From the NCBI GenBank assembly GCA_019914995.1, contig CM034136.1, forward strand, positions 4,169,270-4,233,269: DNA of 64,000 bases. Reading direction: 5' to 3'. The notes below the pieces were generated by a model, which was given only the letters and a program-made list of their open reading frames with translations, had not been told where the DNA came from and ran no database searches. The stretch's first letter is position 1; the number at the start of each line of letters is the position of its first letter. Made by a program: the position numbers and the translations under genes. Positions 12,401 to 25,534 of this stretch are shown here, in pieces. This DNA is from Acanthochlamys bracteata. Its lineage: Eukaryota; Streptophyta; Magnoliopsida; Pandanales; Velloziaceae.

Positions 12401-14834
12401 AAAAAGAGTACCAGGTCTCTGCCTTTCTTGTTCGCAATGAAGATGGGGAAGCACATGCTTGTTATCCCCAAATAATGGATATATAAAATGGATATGTTGA
12501 AGCTTCAAACAAGTAATGCAGAGATGAAAAGACATGTAGCTTATTTCATCATTCTTACAATTACATTGATAATGAGAAAGGTTTTGAATTAGGTTTCAAC
12601 ACACTTGATAGCTACAAATATTATTATGAAGAATGTTTCAAATATCAATTCAAGAATCACCAATTTTAGCTCTGTCTCATTATAGACTGTTTGGGTTAAG
12701 AGTAAACAGGAGTAAAGAAGGGAAGAGAACCAACTATTCTTCATTTCTCCTGATTGGCAAAAACTTTATAAGAGTAACGGAGAGTAATGATTCTATCCCT
12801 TACTCTTATGTGGAGAGTAATTCGTTACACTCTACACTGGAGTGTAACGAAGGGAAAGAGTAACTCTTCTTGAAAATCTGAAGTTTTCAAGATTACATTC
12901 TCACATCCTTATTTCTTCTTTATACTCTCTCTCCCTTCTCTTATTTTGTCTTCTATATCCTCTCTTTTTTTCTATACTCTCTGTCTCTCTTTTACTTCTA
13001 ATTCTGCATCTTTTTACAAAAGTTTCGCAATAACAAAATCAGACAAATAGAAATAGAGATTTAATTAAAGAAATTGGACCCAAAAGTAAGCAACTCACCC
13101 TAATTCTTTCTACTTTTTTTTCGTCTGAAATCAAACAACGAGAAGAGAGAGAGAGAGTGAAAAATATGGATTTGAAATCAAACAGCTCACTCTGATTTTC
13201 TAACTTTTCCTTTCAGATTTATTTACTCTTCTTCTTTAACTGATTGAATTTTGGTAGCCCACTATAATAAGGGTTTTTTTTCTCTTTCTTTTTTTTTTTT
13301 TTTTTCTTTGAGAGAAGAGCTACTAAAGCCTAGATTTATTAAACACAAAAGCTTTGAGTACTGCAAGTGTTCAAGATTCCTTAATTATAATTAGATTAAT
13401 AATTATATCAACAATTATAATTAGATTACTAATTACATTAATAAGTAGGTCAATAATTATAATTATGTCGATAATTATAATTACTTTGATAATTATATTT
13501 TATTGACCTAATTTATATATTTATTGACCTGATTTATATATTATCAACTAGACTTATATGCTATCGATTTAATTTATACATTTATCGACCTAATAACGGT
13601 ATTTCAGATCTTTTATAAATTTATCTTAGTTAGGACCTGTTTGGAACTCCATTTCAGAGGTGCTTTTGGGCTTCTAAACCCCAAAAAGGCATGCACAGCG
13701 CCGTAAAAAATTTTCTAAATTTGGAGGGCATTGGTGAATTATACGTCATGGGATCATTTATTGATACAAGCTTCTTTTCTTAAAAAGCCTTAAAAAAATT
13801 CTGAAAAAGCTCATTTTTTTCAAAAGGTTCTACCTTTTAAGCTATCCCAAACAGGGTCTTACTCCTCATTTTGCTCTTCTAACCAAATAAGATTAGCTCT
13901 TTAAACTTAACTACTCTTAGTAGGTGAGAGTAAATGATTACCCTTCTCTACTTTACTACTCTCCTCTTTTTACATTTCCTCTTCCTTACTATCTTGTTAT
14001 CCAAACAAACCCTTATAAATATGATATGAAATAATCAGAATGGCAACAATACTAAACCAAGTCCGGTATCAACTCCAAAGGATCAGATAATACAAAGCAA
14101 ATCCAGAGCAGCAGCAACAAACACGGTATTGGTTATCGTCATATCCACTTAACAGATATTAGCACTGCTCAGCAACAGCAGCAAGAACAACAACAAGGAC
14201 TCATCCTATTAGGTGGGGATATTAGCCAATGCTCAATGAAGAGAAAACAAAGAGTGAGAGCCAGCAAGCGATGATTTTATGTTCAGATACTTTTGATAGG
14301 CTGCTATTTTCAATAACACTAAGACACCTCCTTATGAGGCTCATTAAATAGGTTAGCTATATGTAACCTTAGAGCAAGTACTACAACCAAAGCAACATTC
14401 AAGCATCTAAACAAAAGCAACAAAAAGTAAAAACCTTCATTCACACAATCAATAACACTTCATCTTCCAACAACATCAACAGTGCATGCTTCAACCAGCT
14501 CGTTAAAGACGGGCAATACCTGAGTGAAGTGACCAGATTCACCACAGAGCTTACAAATCATTTCCTCCTCTTTCCTCTTCTTCCAATTCCTCTCTATAGC
14601 TTTTGCTTTCGCTTCCCAAACTTTAGCTTCTCTGCTAGTGAAATCAGTAGGTACAGCATTGGGATCGAAGAAATTCTCTTCTTCATCAGAAGCATTGCTG
14701 ACGGCAGCCCTCTTGTTTCCTTGTTTTCCTTTTGAAGAATCATCAGCCCTCGAACCAAATGGACCTGTGTACTCCTTACCATAGACTTCATTGAACAGCT
14801 CATCATCAATCTCCGGGCTTTGTCCTCTCGACAT
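9412..14834 (-). CDS. CCHC zinc-knuckle and KH-like protein, probable RNA-binding (about 479 aa)
   Basis: Coding exons are 14520-14834, 11409-11861, a possible 6-nt micro-exon 11321-11326, 10811-11152 and 9412-9735. Phases agree throughout; the 5' edge of the 10811-11152 exon is the least certain. The protein starts MSRGQSPEIDDELFNEVYGK. A CX2CX4HX4C zinc knuckle (C94, C97, H102, C107) spans the first intron. It is followed by a KH-like segment (VGCKIRMDEKFLFVSGKD), an Arg/Ser-rich region with SPDRSP-type motifs, and a charged helical C-terminus (from ELEYKQEAF to KWEEFLQVD). These features match a conserved plant zinc-knuckle family that I recall but whose role is not established. The knuckle and RS region suggest RNA binding in the nucleus, by inference. 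The start is the first ATG in frame with the conserved N-terminus. Intron 1 (2.66 kb) holds a transposon at 12685-14012. Confidence 0.82.
10023..10388. repeat. MITE, 366 bp, TSD TTA, in an intron of the zinc-knuckle gene
   Basis: The left end is AGGCTTGTTCATTTGGAAGG. The right end read inward is CGGGCTTTTCACTTG. The flanks are TTA at 10020-10022 and 10389-10391. The interior is rich in AAGTGAG/CTCACTT words shared with the elements at 41946 and 51526, so the three probably belong to one family. Confidence 0.55.
11321..11326 (-). other. candidate 6-nt micro-exon of the zinc-knuckle gene
   Basis: On the minus strand a long pyrimidine tract ends in TTTTCAG. CTAGAG follows and is immediately succeeded by GTAAGT-like GTAAGTTCC. 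It would add Leu-Glu without changing phase between two phase-0 exons. The splice signals are better than those around the next exon. It could still be a chance match. Confidence 0.4.
12685..14012. mobile_element. 1.33 kb TIR element with a nested MITE
   Basis: The ends are GACTGTTTGGGTTAAGAG and, inward from the right, GGGTTTGTTTGGATAAC. The direct repeat TTATA flanks both sides (12680-12684 and 14013-14017). Subterminal regions repeat GAGAGTAA/TTACTCTC words in opposite orientations. The interior has a long CT-rich stretch (12900-13010), a poly-T run near 13280 and an AT-rich part with repeated ATAATTATAATTA. No transposase is recognisable, so it is non-autonomous. It lies in intron 1 of the zinc-knuckle gene. 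Confidence 0.6.
13633..13858. repeat. Tourist-like MITE, 226 bp, TSD TTA, nested in the 12685-14012 element
   Basis: The left end is GGACCTGTTTGGAACTCC and the right end inward is GACCCTGTTTGGGATAGC. TTA occurs at 13630-13632 and at 13859-13861. This is a clean insertion inside the older element. Confidence 0.75.
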
Positions 14835-15059
14835 TAAATCAATACAGCTGGGAAATAAAACGCAGAAAAATCCCAAAAGCTCAAACACATTGTTTTTTCT
14901 CGTTCTTCTTGTTGATTGCCATTGTTGTTTTTAAGAATTACACAGAAAAACCAGAAACTTATGTGTGACAGAGAAACGAACCTTAATAAATAAAGTGTGG
15001 AATTCACTGGCGATTGGCGGAGAAACACGACGGCGATAGGAGCTGTGTTTAAGAAGAAG

Positions 15060-18000
15060 AAACCCTAGATCGACTAAGAAGAATCCACGGATTTGGTCAC
15101 AGGGATTAAATCGTTGGGCCTAATTAGTCACTACTTGGGCTTCTCAGAAAATTGGGTTACACTACCGTATGCACACTCTAGGGGCTTTGAAGGTGGGCTT
15201 GAGAATAAACTGCTAATTTCGACCGGGTTTAACAAACGGTGCGACCTAATTATATACAGAAACTCGCACAAGTTTCTCCATTTTAGAAAAGCATCAAGAA
15301 TTATAAGTAAAAAAGAATTATAAATAAAAATATGAGCCGGGGCTAACCGGGTCGATTCACAGCTTAGGGTTTGACCTATCGATCCGATGAATTGTGACAG
15401 AAGTAGAACGCTCGATCCTATATATATTCATTCGACAGTCCACTAATTACTATTACTATTGAATGATCAAATTTAATTATTAATCAAATTAATTTTTAAT
15501 TTAAAAATATTTTTAAATATAAAAAATAAATTTAATAATAAAAATATTTAATATTAATTTTTTATTTTAATTATAATTTTTTAAAATAATTAATTATTTA
15601 TTATATAAAATAAAAAAATAAATTGAATAAATAAGTTGAACCGGATCGATTCTGTTCAATCTCATATTTGGACATCTATCAAGAATCCCCTATTCCTTTT
15701 ACTAGTATTCTAATACATATATGTTGAGATTGAGTTCTCAAATTTGTATATAATTAATTTTCATTTGTTACTAGAATTTTTTATTATAAATTACACCTTC
15801 TCCGTTTCGAAAAGTTATACAAATGAATAATAATTTACATTGTATTTCTTATCAATAAATTCATATATCTATTCACAATTTAACATATAAAAAATATCAT
15901 TTATATATATATTTTTATTATTTTATAAGATATTAAGTTTATTTATGAAAAAATTAAAATTATTTTTTTAGAAAAGCTCGCACTTCCAAATGTCCTGCAC
16001 GTTGTAAAATTTTGGAACAGTTAATCCGTTAGCAGATGATGCACCACAAAATTGAATCAGTACCACCATAATTATATTCTCTAGCAAGTCAAATTAGGAA
16101 GAAGAATTTTAGCCGCCAAATGTGAACGAATCCTGCGAATCTGAACTAGCGAAAGAGTGCAATAAACTTTTACAACTCTTTTAACTTTTAGATTCCGGGT
16201 TAAAAAGAACTAAAAGCCAGTGGGAACTCAAGGAAATAAATAAGATTTGGGCCATTATGATTATGATTTGCAATATTTTAGCCCACTAGCTAGATTACTT
16301 ATTGATTTTGATACAAATAACTAGTGAGATTAATTATATACAGAACAATCTCAAAAAGTGCATGCTTTTTTTTTCTGATGATAGATATATAATCTCATAG
16401 AACCCTATCTTTCTAATGCATGTGGTTTGAAATGTTCTCTTAATTATTGTCTTAGTAGATAGAGCAGATGTTAATTCTTTATTTCTTCTATTCTACCTGC
16501 TCACATTATCATCTTCTTACTTTGACTAGTAGCTCTCAGACATCATTAACATTAAAAATCAAACGCTAGAAATCTTAAATTTATAACATTTTAAAAAAAG
16601 TTTTTCAATTAAACTACGGAGGTCGCTTTCCATGAGAATGGTTGGTGGTCCTTTTGAAAGCTTCTTATGAGTATGATGGATTGCTTCGAGTGGAAGGCTT
16701 AGAAGTTGATTGAAAGGAGAAAATAGCTAGTTTGTATCCAGCAGAAAAATATAAGAAATAAATATGGAATATTTTCATGAACAGCGATAAAAAAACAAGA
16801 CAATGGGAGTTAAAATGAAGAGTTTTTGAAGAAAAATATGGAGTTTAATTTTCATAACATCTACAAAGACATGGCTATATCAAGCCGCAAATAAATTTAT
16901 AATTTACTTTCTCAAGTAGAGAAAGAAAGAATAAATAATGAAGAACAAAAATCTCATATTGTCGTTATGGTGAGCGACATCCGTAATTCAGGGATATCAA
17001 CTTATTAAAATTTTTTGGATAGCAAAATCATGCTAGAGTTGGTCATATTTTTATGGGGACGCTTACAGGTGCTTATAAAATAGTATATTTTAAAAAAAAA
17101 ACATTTATAATTGTTTTCGATAAACAAATTTAATTTTTTAACCTATTATATATATATATATATATATAAATTTTATGACATACTATTTTTTGATATTCAA
17201 AAAATTATAAACAAATACATAAAATACCATAAAAGATTTTATTAATAAATATAAAGTATTTATTTAAAATGATAAGCATTTGGAAAAACAATGTAAAACT
17301 TTTCCTATATACAAAACCAACAAATCAATCAACATAAGCTAATAGAACAAATTTGAAATTCGTTGAGAAGATAATTACCTAGTTAATACAATTACCAAAA
17401 GCAATCATGCATGCAAAATTATATATATATTTGATGCACATACTGGCTAAAGTGGCCTGCGAGATCTCCTAATCTAATCAATACCGTTGAATATAAAAAA
17501 TTATGAGTTACAAACATGTTATTAAAATTTCAGCTCAATCGGATTACGAATCGACCTCCATCAGAATTCTTGATCAAAGTGATAAAAAAAATAAAATTGA
17601 CAAAAAAATATATATTTCGTTTTTGTGTCATTTTGATCGTAAGTTCTGATAGAGATCACTTTGTATTCCGATTGAGCTGTAAATTTTAATAACATTTTTG
17701 TAACTCATAGTTATTCATATTCAACGGTAGATATTAGATTTGAAAATCTCGCCGACCATTTTTTACCGGTATGTTCACCAATATGCATATAAAAATACCA
17801 TGTATATCTACTCTATCATATATATATATATATATAGTTAAATGGCAACAAATCGCCAATAAATTAAAGAAAAGAAAACAAATGTACATCTGAAGCTTGG
17901 AAAAAGCTTGCTAAGTAGTTATTTACAAATAAACAGAATTAAAAAGATAAACTCAAGAAACAGTAGCCATGAATCATCATCATTAGTCGTGACCTGCAAT

Positions 18001-19124
18001 CCATTTAGGAATATTTCTATCAAAAGAAACACAACTATATATACTTCAAAGAAGTTTCATTCACAAACATGAATGATATGACATAAAACGAAAAATTAAA
18101 AGAGTAGTGCTAGCACATATGACAATGCATCATTATCTTCGATAACCTAAAATTAGTAAAAGCTCCTCCAACCTTATCCAAGCCCTGCTTATTTTCTTTA
18201 GACGACAGCTATCTATAAATGCATTCATAGAACGTGTAGCCAAAACTGGAACAGATACAAGTTATTGGCACAGTGCAAACATTCCTAGCTAGCACAAAGA
18301 ATCATCTCCAAAATCCATGCTATCCATCCAAGTAATTAAGGACATGCCATGCACACACACAGTACAGCATGTATGCTTGCCAACTTCCTAAGATTTTTTC
18401 TTTCCAAACAAGCATTACAAAAAGCAAACGTTCGTCACGAAAAAGATTGAAAGAAATTAAAGAGACGACATAGTAAAATGAAGTAACAAGGAATCAAAGC
18501 CATCACATACACGCATCCATAACGAAGTAAAAACCAAAACAATCTATATATAGCTAGCTAGTACTGTTTGTATCTTTGTCTATATTTCTGCTAGGTCTAA
18601 GGACTAGGGTTGGAAGCAAGTTCCTATCATCTCTTAAATTTTTATCTTGCTTAATTTGTATACCAAAAGTTGCTTTCTCCAATTTCCAACTCTACGCCAA
18701 TTTTCATTTAAACCCTAGCTAGCAGCCCATCAACGGCCGGACACTATGTCACCAGGATTTCAGTGCACAGAAAGAGACACAAACAAAGAGAAACCAGAAA
18801 TGTAGAGAAGCAGTTACTGAATAAAAGAGAAATAGTCTAATATAAATATATATCATATACAGAGCAGAAGTACTAGACATGCATCGGAGGCACGAATCGT
18901 CAGTAGCAGTATCTGCACTAAGATAAAAAAACTAATGGAAAGATGAATTAGCTCTCCGCCTAACTAGCAAGAGTCAGTAGTAATCCAGCTACACCCAAAA
19001 GCTAGGAAGAAACAAATAATTAACAGCAAAAGCATAGATCGATTGATCGATAGATTGAGCAGATCAATTATAGACTTTACGAATCGCAACCGATCAAACG
19101 AACGAACCTTAGATTGGTCAATTA
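15060..19124. other. intergenic region between the zinc-knuckle and WRKY genes
   Basis: No gene was found in about 4 kb. It contains an AT-rich repeat at 15470-15620, a TA run at 17147-17168, the foldback element at 17431-17790 and, closest to the WRKY gene, DNA that probably includes its 3' UTR. Short frames here show no family motif. Confidence 0.4.
17431..17790. repeat. foldback element, copy 1, inside a TA microsatellite
   Basis: The two halves are inverted copies of each other. The left half carries ACCGTTGAATATAAAAAATT and TCAGCTCAATCGGATTACGA; the right half carries the reverse complements with scattered changes. TA repeats stand on both sides (17419-17430 and 17818-17836). The same arms occur at about 25931, 56260 and 58060. 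Confidence 0.7.
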
Positions 19125-20415
19125 CTACTCTTCACTTTTCTTAACGGCAGAGAGTGGTTCAATGACATCTTGAAGAAGTCCGCCGTCTCTCATCGGAACT
19201 GAACGGGCGAGATCAGTAGCTGTAGTTATTACACTGGTCGAAGAGGACGACGAAATGGCAAAAGCGGAGATAGTTGGGGTCATGCGGCGGAGATCCATCT
19301 GACGTGGACGTAGATAAGATCCGGCAAGGTAGGAAGTGGGGAGGTTGAACTGGTTCATCATCAACTGGGACTGGTGCAGTTGAGGAAAGCTGTAACCTGT
19401 AAATCCAAGGTTGGATTGCAAGGACGTCGACAGCAGTGAAGGGTGAGAATTAGCGCTGCTGCTGCAACGAGGGCCAACGGGACTCGGGTGAGTGTGCTGC
19501 CCTTCGTAAGTAGTCACCACCACTGTCTTGTCCTCTGATGAACGCTCTACACGTTTCTTCACGTTGCAGTTCGGGTTCGTGCATCGGTAGTAGTTCCTGC
19601 AGTGAATCAATTATCGTAGATCGATCTTTTTTAGCATCTATACATGAATGACAGAGTACTGGAGTTGAGAGAGTATATTGATGAAGATAAGTATGAACGG
19701 AGAAGATGATGGCAAATGTATAATTGGAGACCTGGGAAAAGGGCTGTTTTTAACAGCTTTCTGGCCGTACTTGCGCCACCGGTATCCGTCTTCCAAGTGA
19801 TCGATTTCGCTTTTCGTCATGAACGCAAACCGTGGCTCTCTTGGACGCTTTTGCCCTTTCTTCTTCCCCAATCCCTTCTCCACCCTGTTCATTATTTCCC
19901 AATTTCGATAATTTAAATGCATGTCTATATTCTAAAACCGAAACAACTTTAGAGCAAGGCTTTGAATATGATCGATTATTATCTTACGCTGTGTTATTTT
20001 TATCCTGTTCATCATCTTCACCGTCAGCTGTTGCACAACCGGTGGATTCGGGCTTCGATTGATCGGCATCGTTAGCAAAGAGATCAGTGGAGGAAGTAGA
20101 AAGAGAGGACTCATTTGGAGTAGCAGGGAAATTAACACTTTCAGATTGCTCAGGTGGAACTGGAGGAGCTGGCTCCACCATAACCGTGGGTGGCGGAGCA
20201 AGAGGGATAGAACTGGGAATGTTATCGAAGAGCGAAGAGTAACAGTCTTGAAACTCTAGTAGTTCCAGAAAACCCATCTGAGAAGCAGCTCTCTCACCAG
20301 ATCCACCGCCGCCAGTGATCTCAAATAACTCGCTAGACATCTGATCTGAGTTGATGAACGATGAGATCATTGTTGACATTTCCATGGTTTGTTCTTCCCT
20401 CGCTACCTTCATCAT
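19125..20415 (-). CDS. WRKY transcription factor, group IIc (350 aa)
   Basis: This DNA-binding factor recognises W-boxes (TTGACC/T) in the nucleus; relatives act in stress responses and development. Exons are 19988-20415, 19732-19884 and 19125-19596, joined in phase to 351 codons with the stop. The WRKY domain contains WRKYGQK at about 179-185 and a CX4CX23HXH zinc finger (CTNPNC to HTH). The second intron splits the Arg codon after NSPFP, the standard position in this group. N-terminal MGFLELLEF and C-terminal GLLQDVI motifs resemble WRKY23, WRKY48 and WRKY68. The start is the first of two adjacent ATGs (MMKVAREEQ); the open frame extends upstream only from a TTG. In Arabidopsis, as I remember it, WRKY68 also neighbours a zinc-knuckle gene, so local synteny may be conserved. 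Confidence 0.93.
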
Positions 20416-20609
20416 CTCACCATGCTCACGATGACAACTGATAGATAAGTGATCAATCTTCAAACAAAACTAGGGATTCTTTTGGAGATCGATCGGAATC
20501 AAAATCCAGACAGTGAAAGCAGAAAAAAAGAGGAAAGAAGATTTTTTGAGTCTGTATTGAGGTTTGCTTGCCTGAGTGGGAAAGAGGTTAAAAGACGTTT
20601 TGTGGGGAG

Positions 20610-21374
20610 TTGACCGGGGATAGCAGGTGGCAAAATGTACGGACAGAGCGGAGACGCGGGCAATGAATGCGGGAGACTGTCTCGCAAACATGCTGGTCGG
20701 TGCATTGTGAACGGGGTTCAGCGACTCTTTTGCCTTGCTACAGCACGTCAAAATTCTTCTTCTCAAAGAAGAGTGTGAACGGGTTGTTTAGCACGTGCGA
20801 TAACACCGCGGGAAAAAGTTCGGCGTTCCTTTCTGCCTTTCATCTACTACTTGTCAAAAGACGTAAAAGCCCTCCATCTTTGTTGTCACCGTCGAAAGAC
20901 AGTAGAGGTCATTTTCGGATGTAATATGAAAAAGATGGCACGTACGAGCACCAAACAAACAAAGACTAGTAGTAAATCTTCCAAATCCAGGAAACGGAAC
21001 TGATAATACTAGAAATATAAAGAAATTGTTTACGTGACCGAGGAACAGTATGTGACGCACGTGTGGTTACCACTCAGACACGTGGGTCATATGCTGACAC
21101 GACTACCACGTCATCTTTCTCCGACGCACCGATGCCGCTGAAAATTCATTAAACAAGCAACAACTCAATCTTCTTTTTTCTTTTTAGTTATGTTTTCAGT
21201 TACATTTTTGCATGTAGCTGGAGTGTGAAAACAAGGAAGAAGCAGTTACCAGTGAAAAGAAATGAAGGAAACGAAAATTTCTGGGAGAAAAAAAAAAGGA
21301 AAGAGATGGACAAGTGTGGGGAAGAGAGGGAGGAGGCGGTGACGTGCGGGAGTCAACTACCTTGAGTTTTGACC
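20610..21374 (-). promoter_or_regulatory. WRKY promoter with W-boxes and G-boxes
   Basis: Upstream of the WRKY gene are W-box cores TTGACC at 20610-20615, AGTCAA (TTGACT on the minus strand) at 21351-21356 and TTGACC at 21369-21374. Two G-boxes CACGTG lie at 21058-21063 and 21079-21084, with a further CCACGTCAT nearby. W-boxes fit auto- or cross-regulation by WRKY proteins. G-boxes fit ABA or light input through bZIP/bHLH factors. The sites are seen; the regulation is inferred. Confidence 0.5.
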
Positions 21375-24300
21375 GAGTTGTTGTTGTTGTTTCAGTCAAG
21401 AGAACACAAAAAGACTAGTGACTGCTTCACCAAACAATATCTCTGTAGAGACCACACCGGTGTTTTTGTTTGGATTCATCGATTCATTTCGTTGCATTTT
21501 ATTCGAGTTAAATTAATTGAGAAAAACAAAACAAAATCTTCGTTTAACCATACCAAAAGAAAGAGATGCCTCAGTTTTCATCCGCAACAAAAGATCGATG
21601 CAGCATCAACGGGTGCTGATGAACTGGGGAGTGTTGTATGCGCATCAACGTCTGATTCCAGGTGCCAGCTAGTTAGGAGACATTTTTTAAGTACTTATAA
21701 TAAGAGATCTTATAGAATAAAAAATATTTCTAAATTTTTTATAAAAAATTATATACATCAATTATATGACGTATAATTTATATATTTGGTAGTTTATATT
21801 TGGTTGGAGTTTGAATTGGAACAAATTTATTGAGAACATGTCTGTTGCAAACTGATTCATTTGGTTTACATACGCAACTTGTGTTGGGTACGTGCTATTG
21901 TTGTCATGTTTTAGTTGATTTGTATAAGAACACTCCTGTTTTAAGTTAACAAACCCTTGATCAGCTAGCTAACCCGATAAAGACTTACCAGAATAAAATG
22001 TTTTTTTTTTAAATGTTGCATCATGCTAATATATTAAACTTTAGTACGTGTATGTATTGCGTAATTAAGTGGTTCCCTAAGAAATCTCATCTCAACAAAT
22101 TTAAAAAACTGAATCCAAACCATTGATCTACACCGTCTGTCCATCTTTCTTTCTCAAAGAAATTAATAGCGATGTCACCTGCAGTACATATCACGCAACA
22201 GATGAAGACAATCAGAAATTTCACAAAACATAAAACTGTTGCTAGTTCATCATCAACAGTAAGATATTTTTGAAAAAATAATCCGAAAAATACAATTGAA
22301 GTTTTCACCTTTGTGACTGTTTAGATAAAAAAATTTAAAAATTTTATGATATTTAAAAAACAAATTTAATTTTTTCATCTATACGATCATATATATAAAA
22401 ATATTATAATATTTAATTTATTTATACCTCCTTGCCGTACATGAATAAAACACAACTAATAATTTATTATTAGATAATTACTTGTTTTTAATGTTTAAAT
22501 AGTTTTCACAAATTTGAAATGAAAGAAATTGTTATCTGCCAGAGAAAGGTTTCAAGCACGTAACTGACGTAAGCAAGTCTTATTAATATCAGCGTAATTA
22601 TAATTAATTAATTAATTAAATGGTAACAGCGCTTGGTTTTCGGTCAGAGTCAAAACCAAATAGTGTAGTACGTTAATTAATTTTGACCACCGATTTGATC
22701 TTTGAAAAAAAAATGTTTTAACTATTCATAATAATAATAACTTCGTACATAATTTGGTATTGAATAAAAATAACATAGATTTTGATTCGGGTGCTCAACA
22801 ATTGTCAATTTATATAGTTCCAATTTTATTTTATATATTATCTTAACCAGCTGAATTTTTAAAAAATAATTATTCAAAGGTGAAGAGAGATGAAGTGTCT
22901 GTATTGGCACCTTGCAAAATCTTGAAGATGATCCAATTCCAAATAGTGAATCGATATAAAAATGACACGATGTGTTGTCCCTTACAAGCTTTGTTGATCG
23001 ATCGATGTAAGACCAGATATATCTTGGAAAAGGTTAAAAAAATTAGAAGATTTCATTTCTGGATTAAATTGCCTGATGGTGACTTATTGATTTCTCTTTT
23101 AGTAATGAAGTGAACAAGAATTATACACCAAAGATGCCAATCACAACGGTCTCTTTAACTTGTCAATTTAAAAATATATATATTATCTCCACAATTTTTT
23201 AGAATAGATCTTTCATAATTTGTATCAATTTCATTAGGACTAAGCTTTTTAACCTAAAATTAAGTAATATATTTTTAAATAAAATTAAATATTAAATTAA
23301 TATTTTTCATTTTTTAATATAATTTTGACCTTATTTTTTAAAAACTTACTTCATTACAATCAAACAGACTCTTCAAAAAGTTTTCTCAAATATAATTTAT
23401 TATAATAAATCTACTAAGCATATAACTAGAAATTATGTCAGCAGTTGATAAAGAATTACCATTTCAAGTCCTTAATTTGCAACATATTAGAAAGAAATGA
23501 ACTACACAAATAAACTTAGGAGCTCGTTGGCATTATTCTACATAAATTATTTATTAATTTTTTAAATATATTTTTTAATAAATGTTCTATAATAATTTAT
23601 AATATTTAAATTTTAAAAATATAGAAACATTTTAACGCATTAGAATTTTTATTTTTTAAAATTAAAAAAATTTATTCATTAAAATAAAATAAAAATATTT
23701 TATATTTAAAAAAATTTTATTGCATATGTATTTTAGAATAACCCTTTAGAGAAACGAACATGCAGCAGATATTGTTTTATTTTTGCGTAGAAGCTCTAAG
23801 AATAAAAAAAGTTTGTTAATCAAATTGTGCGTCCCACGAAATCACGAATAAACTCAAATTGTGGTTTGCTCCTTGCGGATTTTGCGGGGAATCTCTATTT
23901 CCAAGTATATATATAATGAATGAGTCAATGCTATCTTATGATTAATTAAATGAAACCATGGTCTGTGATAATATTATCTATAATCCAATTGGTCATAAAT
24001 AAAAATATTACAAGAAACTTTTGTTCATTTCTATGCAAAAATGCATACTACTCACATGAGTTATTAAAGAAAATTTTGTTTGGGATGAAGAACGTGAGAT
24101 TAGGTATGAGGATCAGTGGAATAAGTCAAAGCTCAAGTCAACGTATTTCCTAAAATATTGTATAAAAGCATGTCATGTCTCCGTGAAAGTGTTCTGTTTC
24201 GTTCTTTCCTTACTTAATTATTATAACAATAAGGAAAATAAAATCCTTTATCTCATCTCATTTGTTATGTTGCAAGTATGTTGTGGTTGGGATGTGCACC

Positions 24301-24663
24301 AACTAGACCGCAGATGGATTTAAAATATTTCCGTATTTTCGAAGTATGGTATTCACAGAAGACCTTGAACAAAAAAGCAGAAATCTTTTATAAAAGAAAT
24401 TTAAAATTTATATGGTGTAGTATTTTGTGAAACAATTAAGAGCCAACCAATAACATCCACTGTTATGTTTACGATAAAATTTATAATCTTGACGAATTCC
24501 TATGGTAATGGGCTGGTGATCTTTAGCTGCATCAGAAAATGAGCTGGTCATGGGCTGGTGATAAGGCTAGACACGCTTCTCATCCCATCAGGCTTTAGTT
24601 GAGTTTAGTTTCAGCCCACGTCCAAAGATAAAATGCCTACAGAAGCGTTTGAATACAACATCC

Positions 24664-24900
24664 GGGATCGTTTGGGAAAAAATTTTTCAAAAATTGATTA
24701 TTATTTTTCTATTTTACTGTTTTTTAATATATTTTTTATAAATATATAGAGAATGATTTTCAAAATTTTAAATATAACAAAATTCTACATAATAAATTTT
24801 TTATATTATTATTAGTTTTTGAAATAAAAAATAAAACCTATTTTTCAAAATAAATAAAAATATATTTTATTTAAAAAAATTCTATTTTATAAGTATTCTT
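24664..24900. repeat. AT-rich MITE of the GGGATCGTTTGGG type (eroded)
   Basis: The left end GGGATCGTTTGGGAAAAA and an interior with TTTTTAATATATTTTTTATAAAT match the MITE pair at 30611-31140. The right terminus is not clear. Confidence 0.4.
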
Positions 24901-25534
24901 CCGCCGGCTATCTAAGAAAGGGAACGATTCTTTTTCGTTATTTCTCAAAAAAATAAGAAAGTAGGCAACCGAGCAAATGCTCTTGAATTTCAAACACTAA
25001 CTCACTTTTTTAATCAAAATTTTCAATTTTAAAATAAAATAAATAAATATTAAATTTAATCTTTTTTGTCCAAAACTAAAAATTTCAATTCTAAACTTAA
25101 TTTTAATATAAAAGAAACACAAAAATTTATCTTTTGTTAAACTCATTTTAAATTTTTACATCTATGTTTTTATAGTTTTATTTTTAAAAAATGCGTTTAA
25201 AGATAACCTAACGCTCCCATTGTGTCAATGTATTTGCATTCAAATTTAAACTATAGTTAATGTGGTGCTTTTACAGTAATTTTTAAACTTTTCAAATCCA
25301 AAAATCATATATAATATTTTAAATACAAAATATGAGAAATTATACGACATGAATAATTATATATATTATTTTAAATTTTAAACAAATTTTCTAAAAAGTT
25401 TTTTTTTTGTTTTCCGCAGTTATACGGAACATGCTTTTATTTGTACAGCTAATCATCGCATATTGCGAAATGAAATATAACTTCTTCATATCCATTTCAA
25501 TAAAAAATCCCGCTTAAATCATAATGCTTTTTAA

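Noticed and set aside
21369-21776. 135-aa plus-strand open frame upstream of the WRKY gene
   Set aside because: It begins at TTG, has no recognisable family, and lies over W-box-containing promoter DNA.
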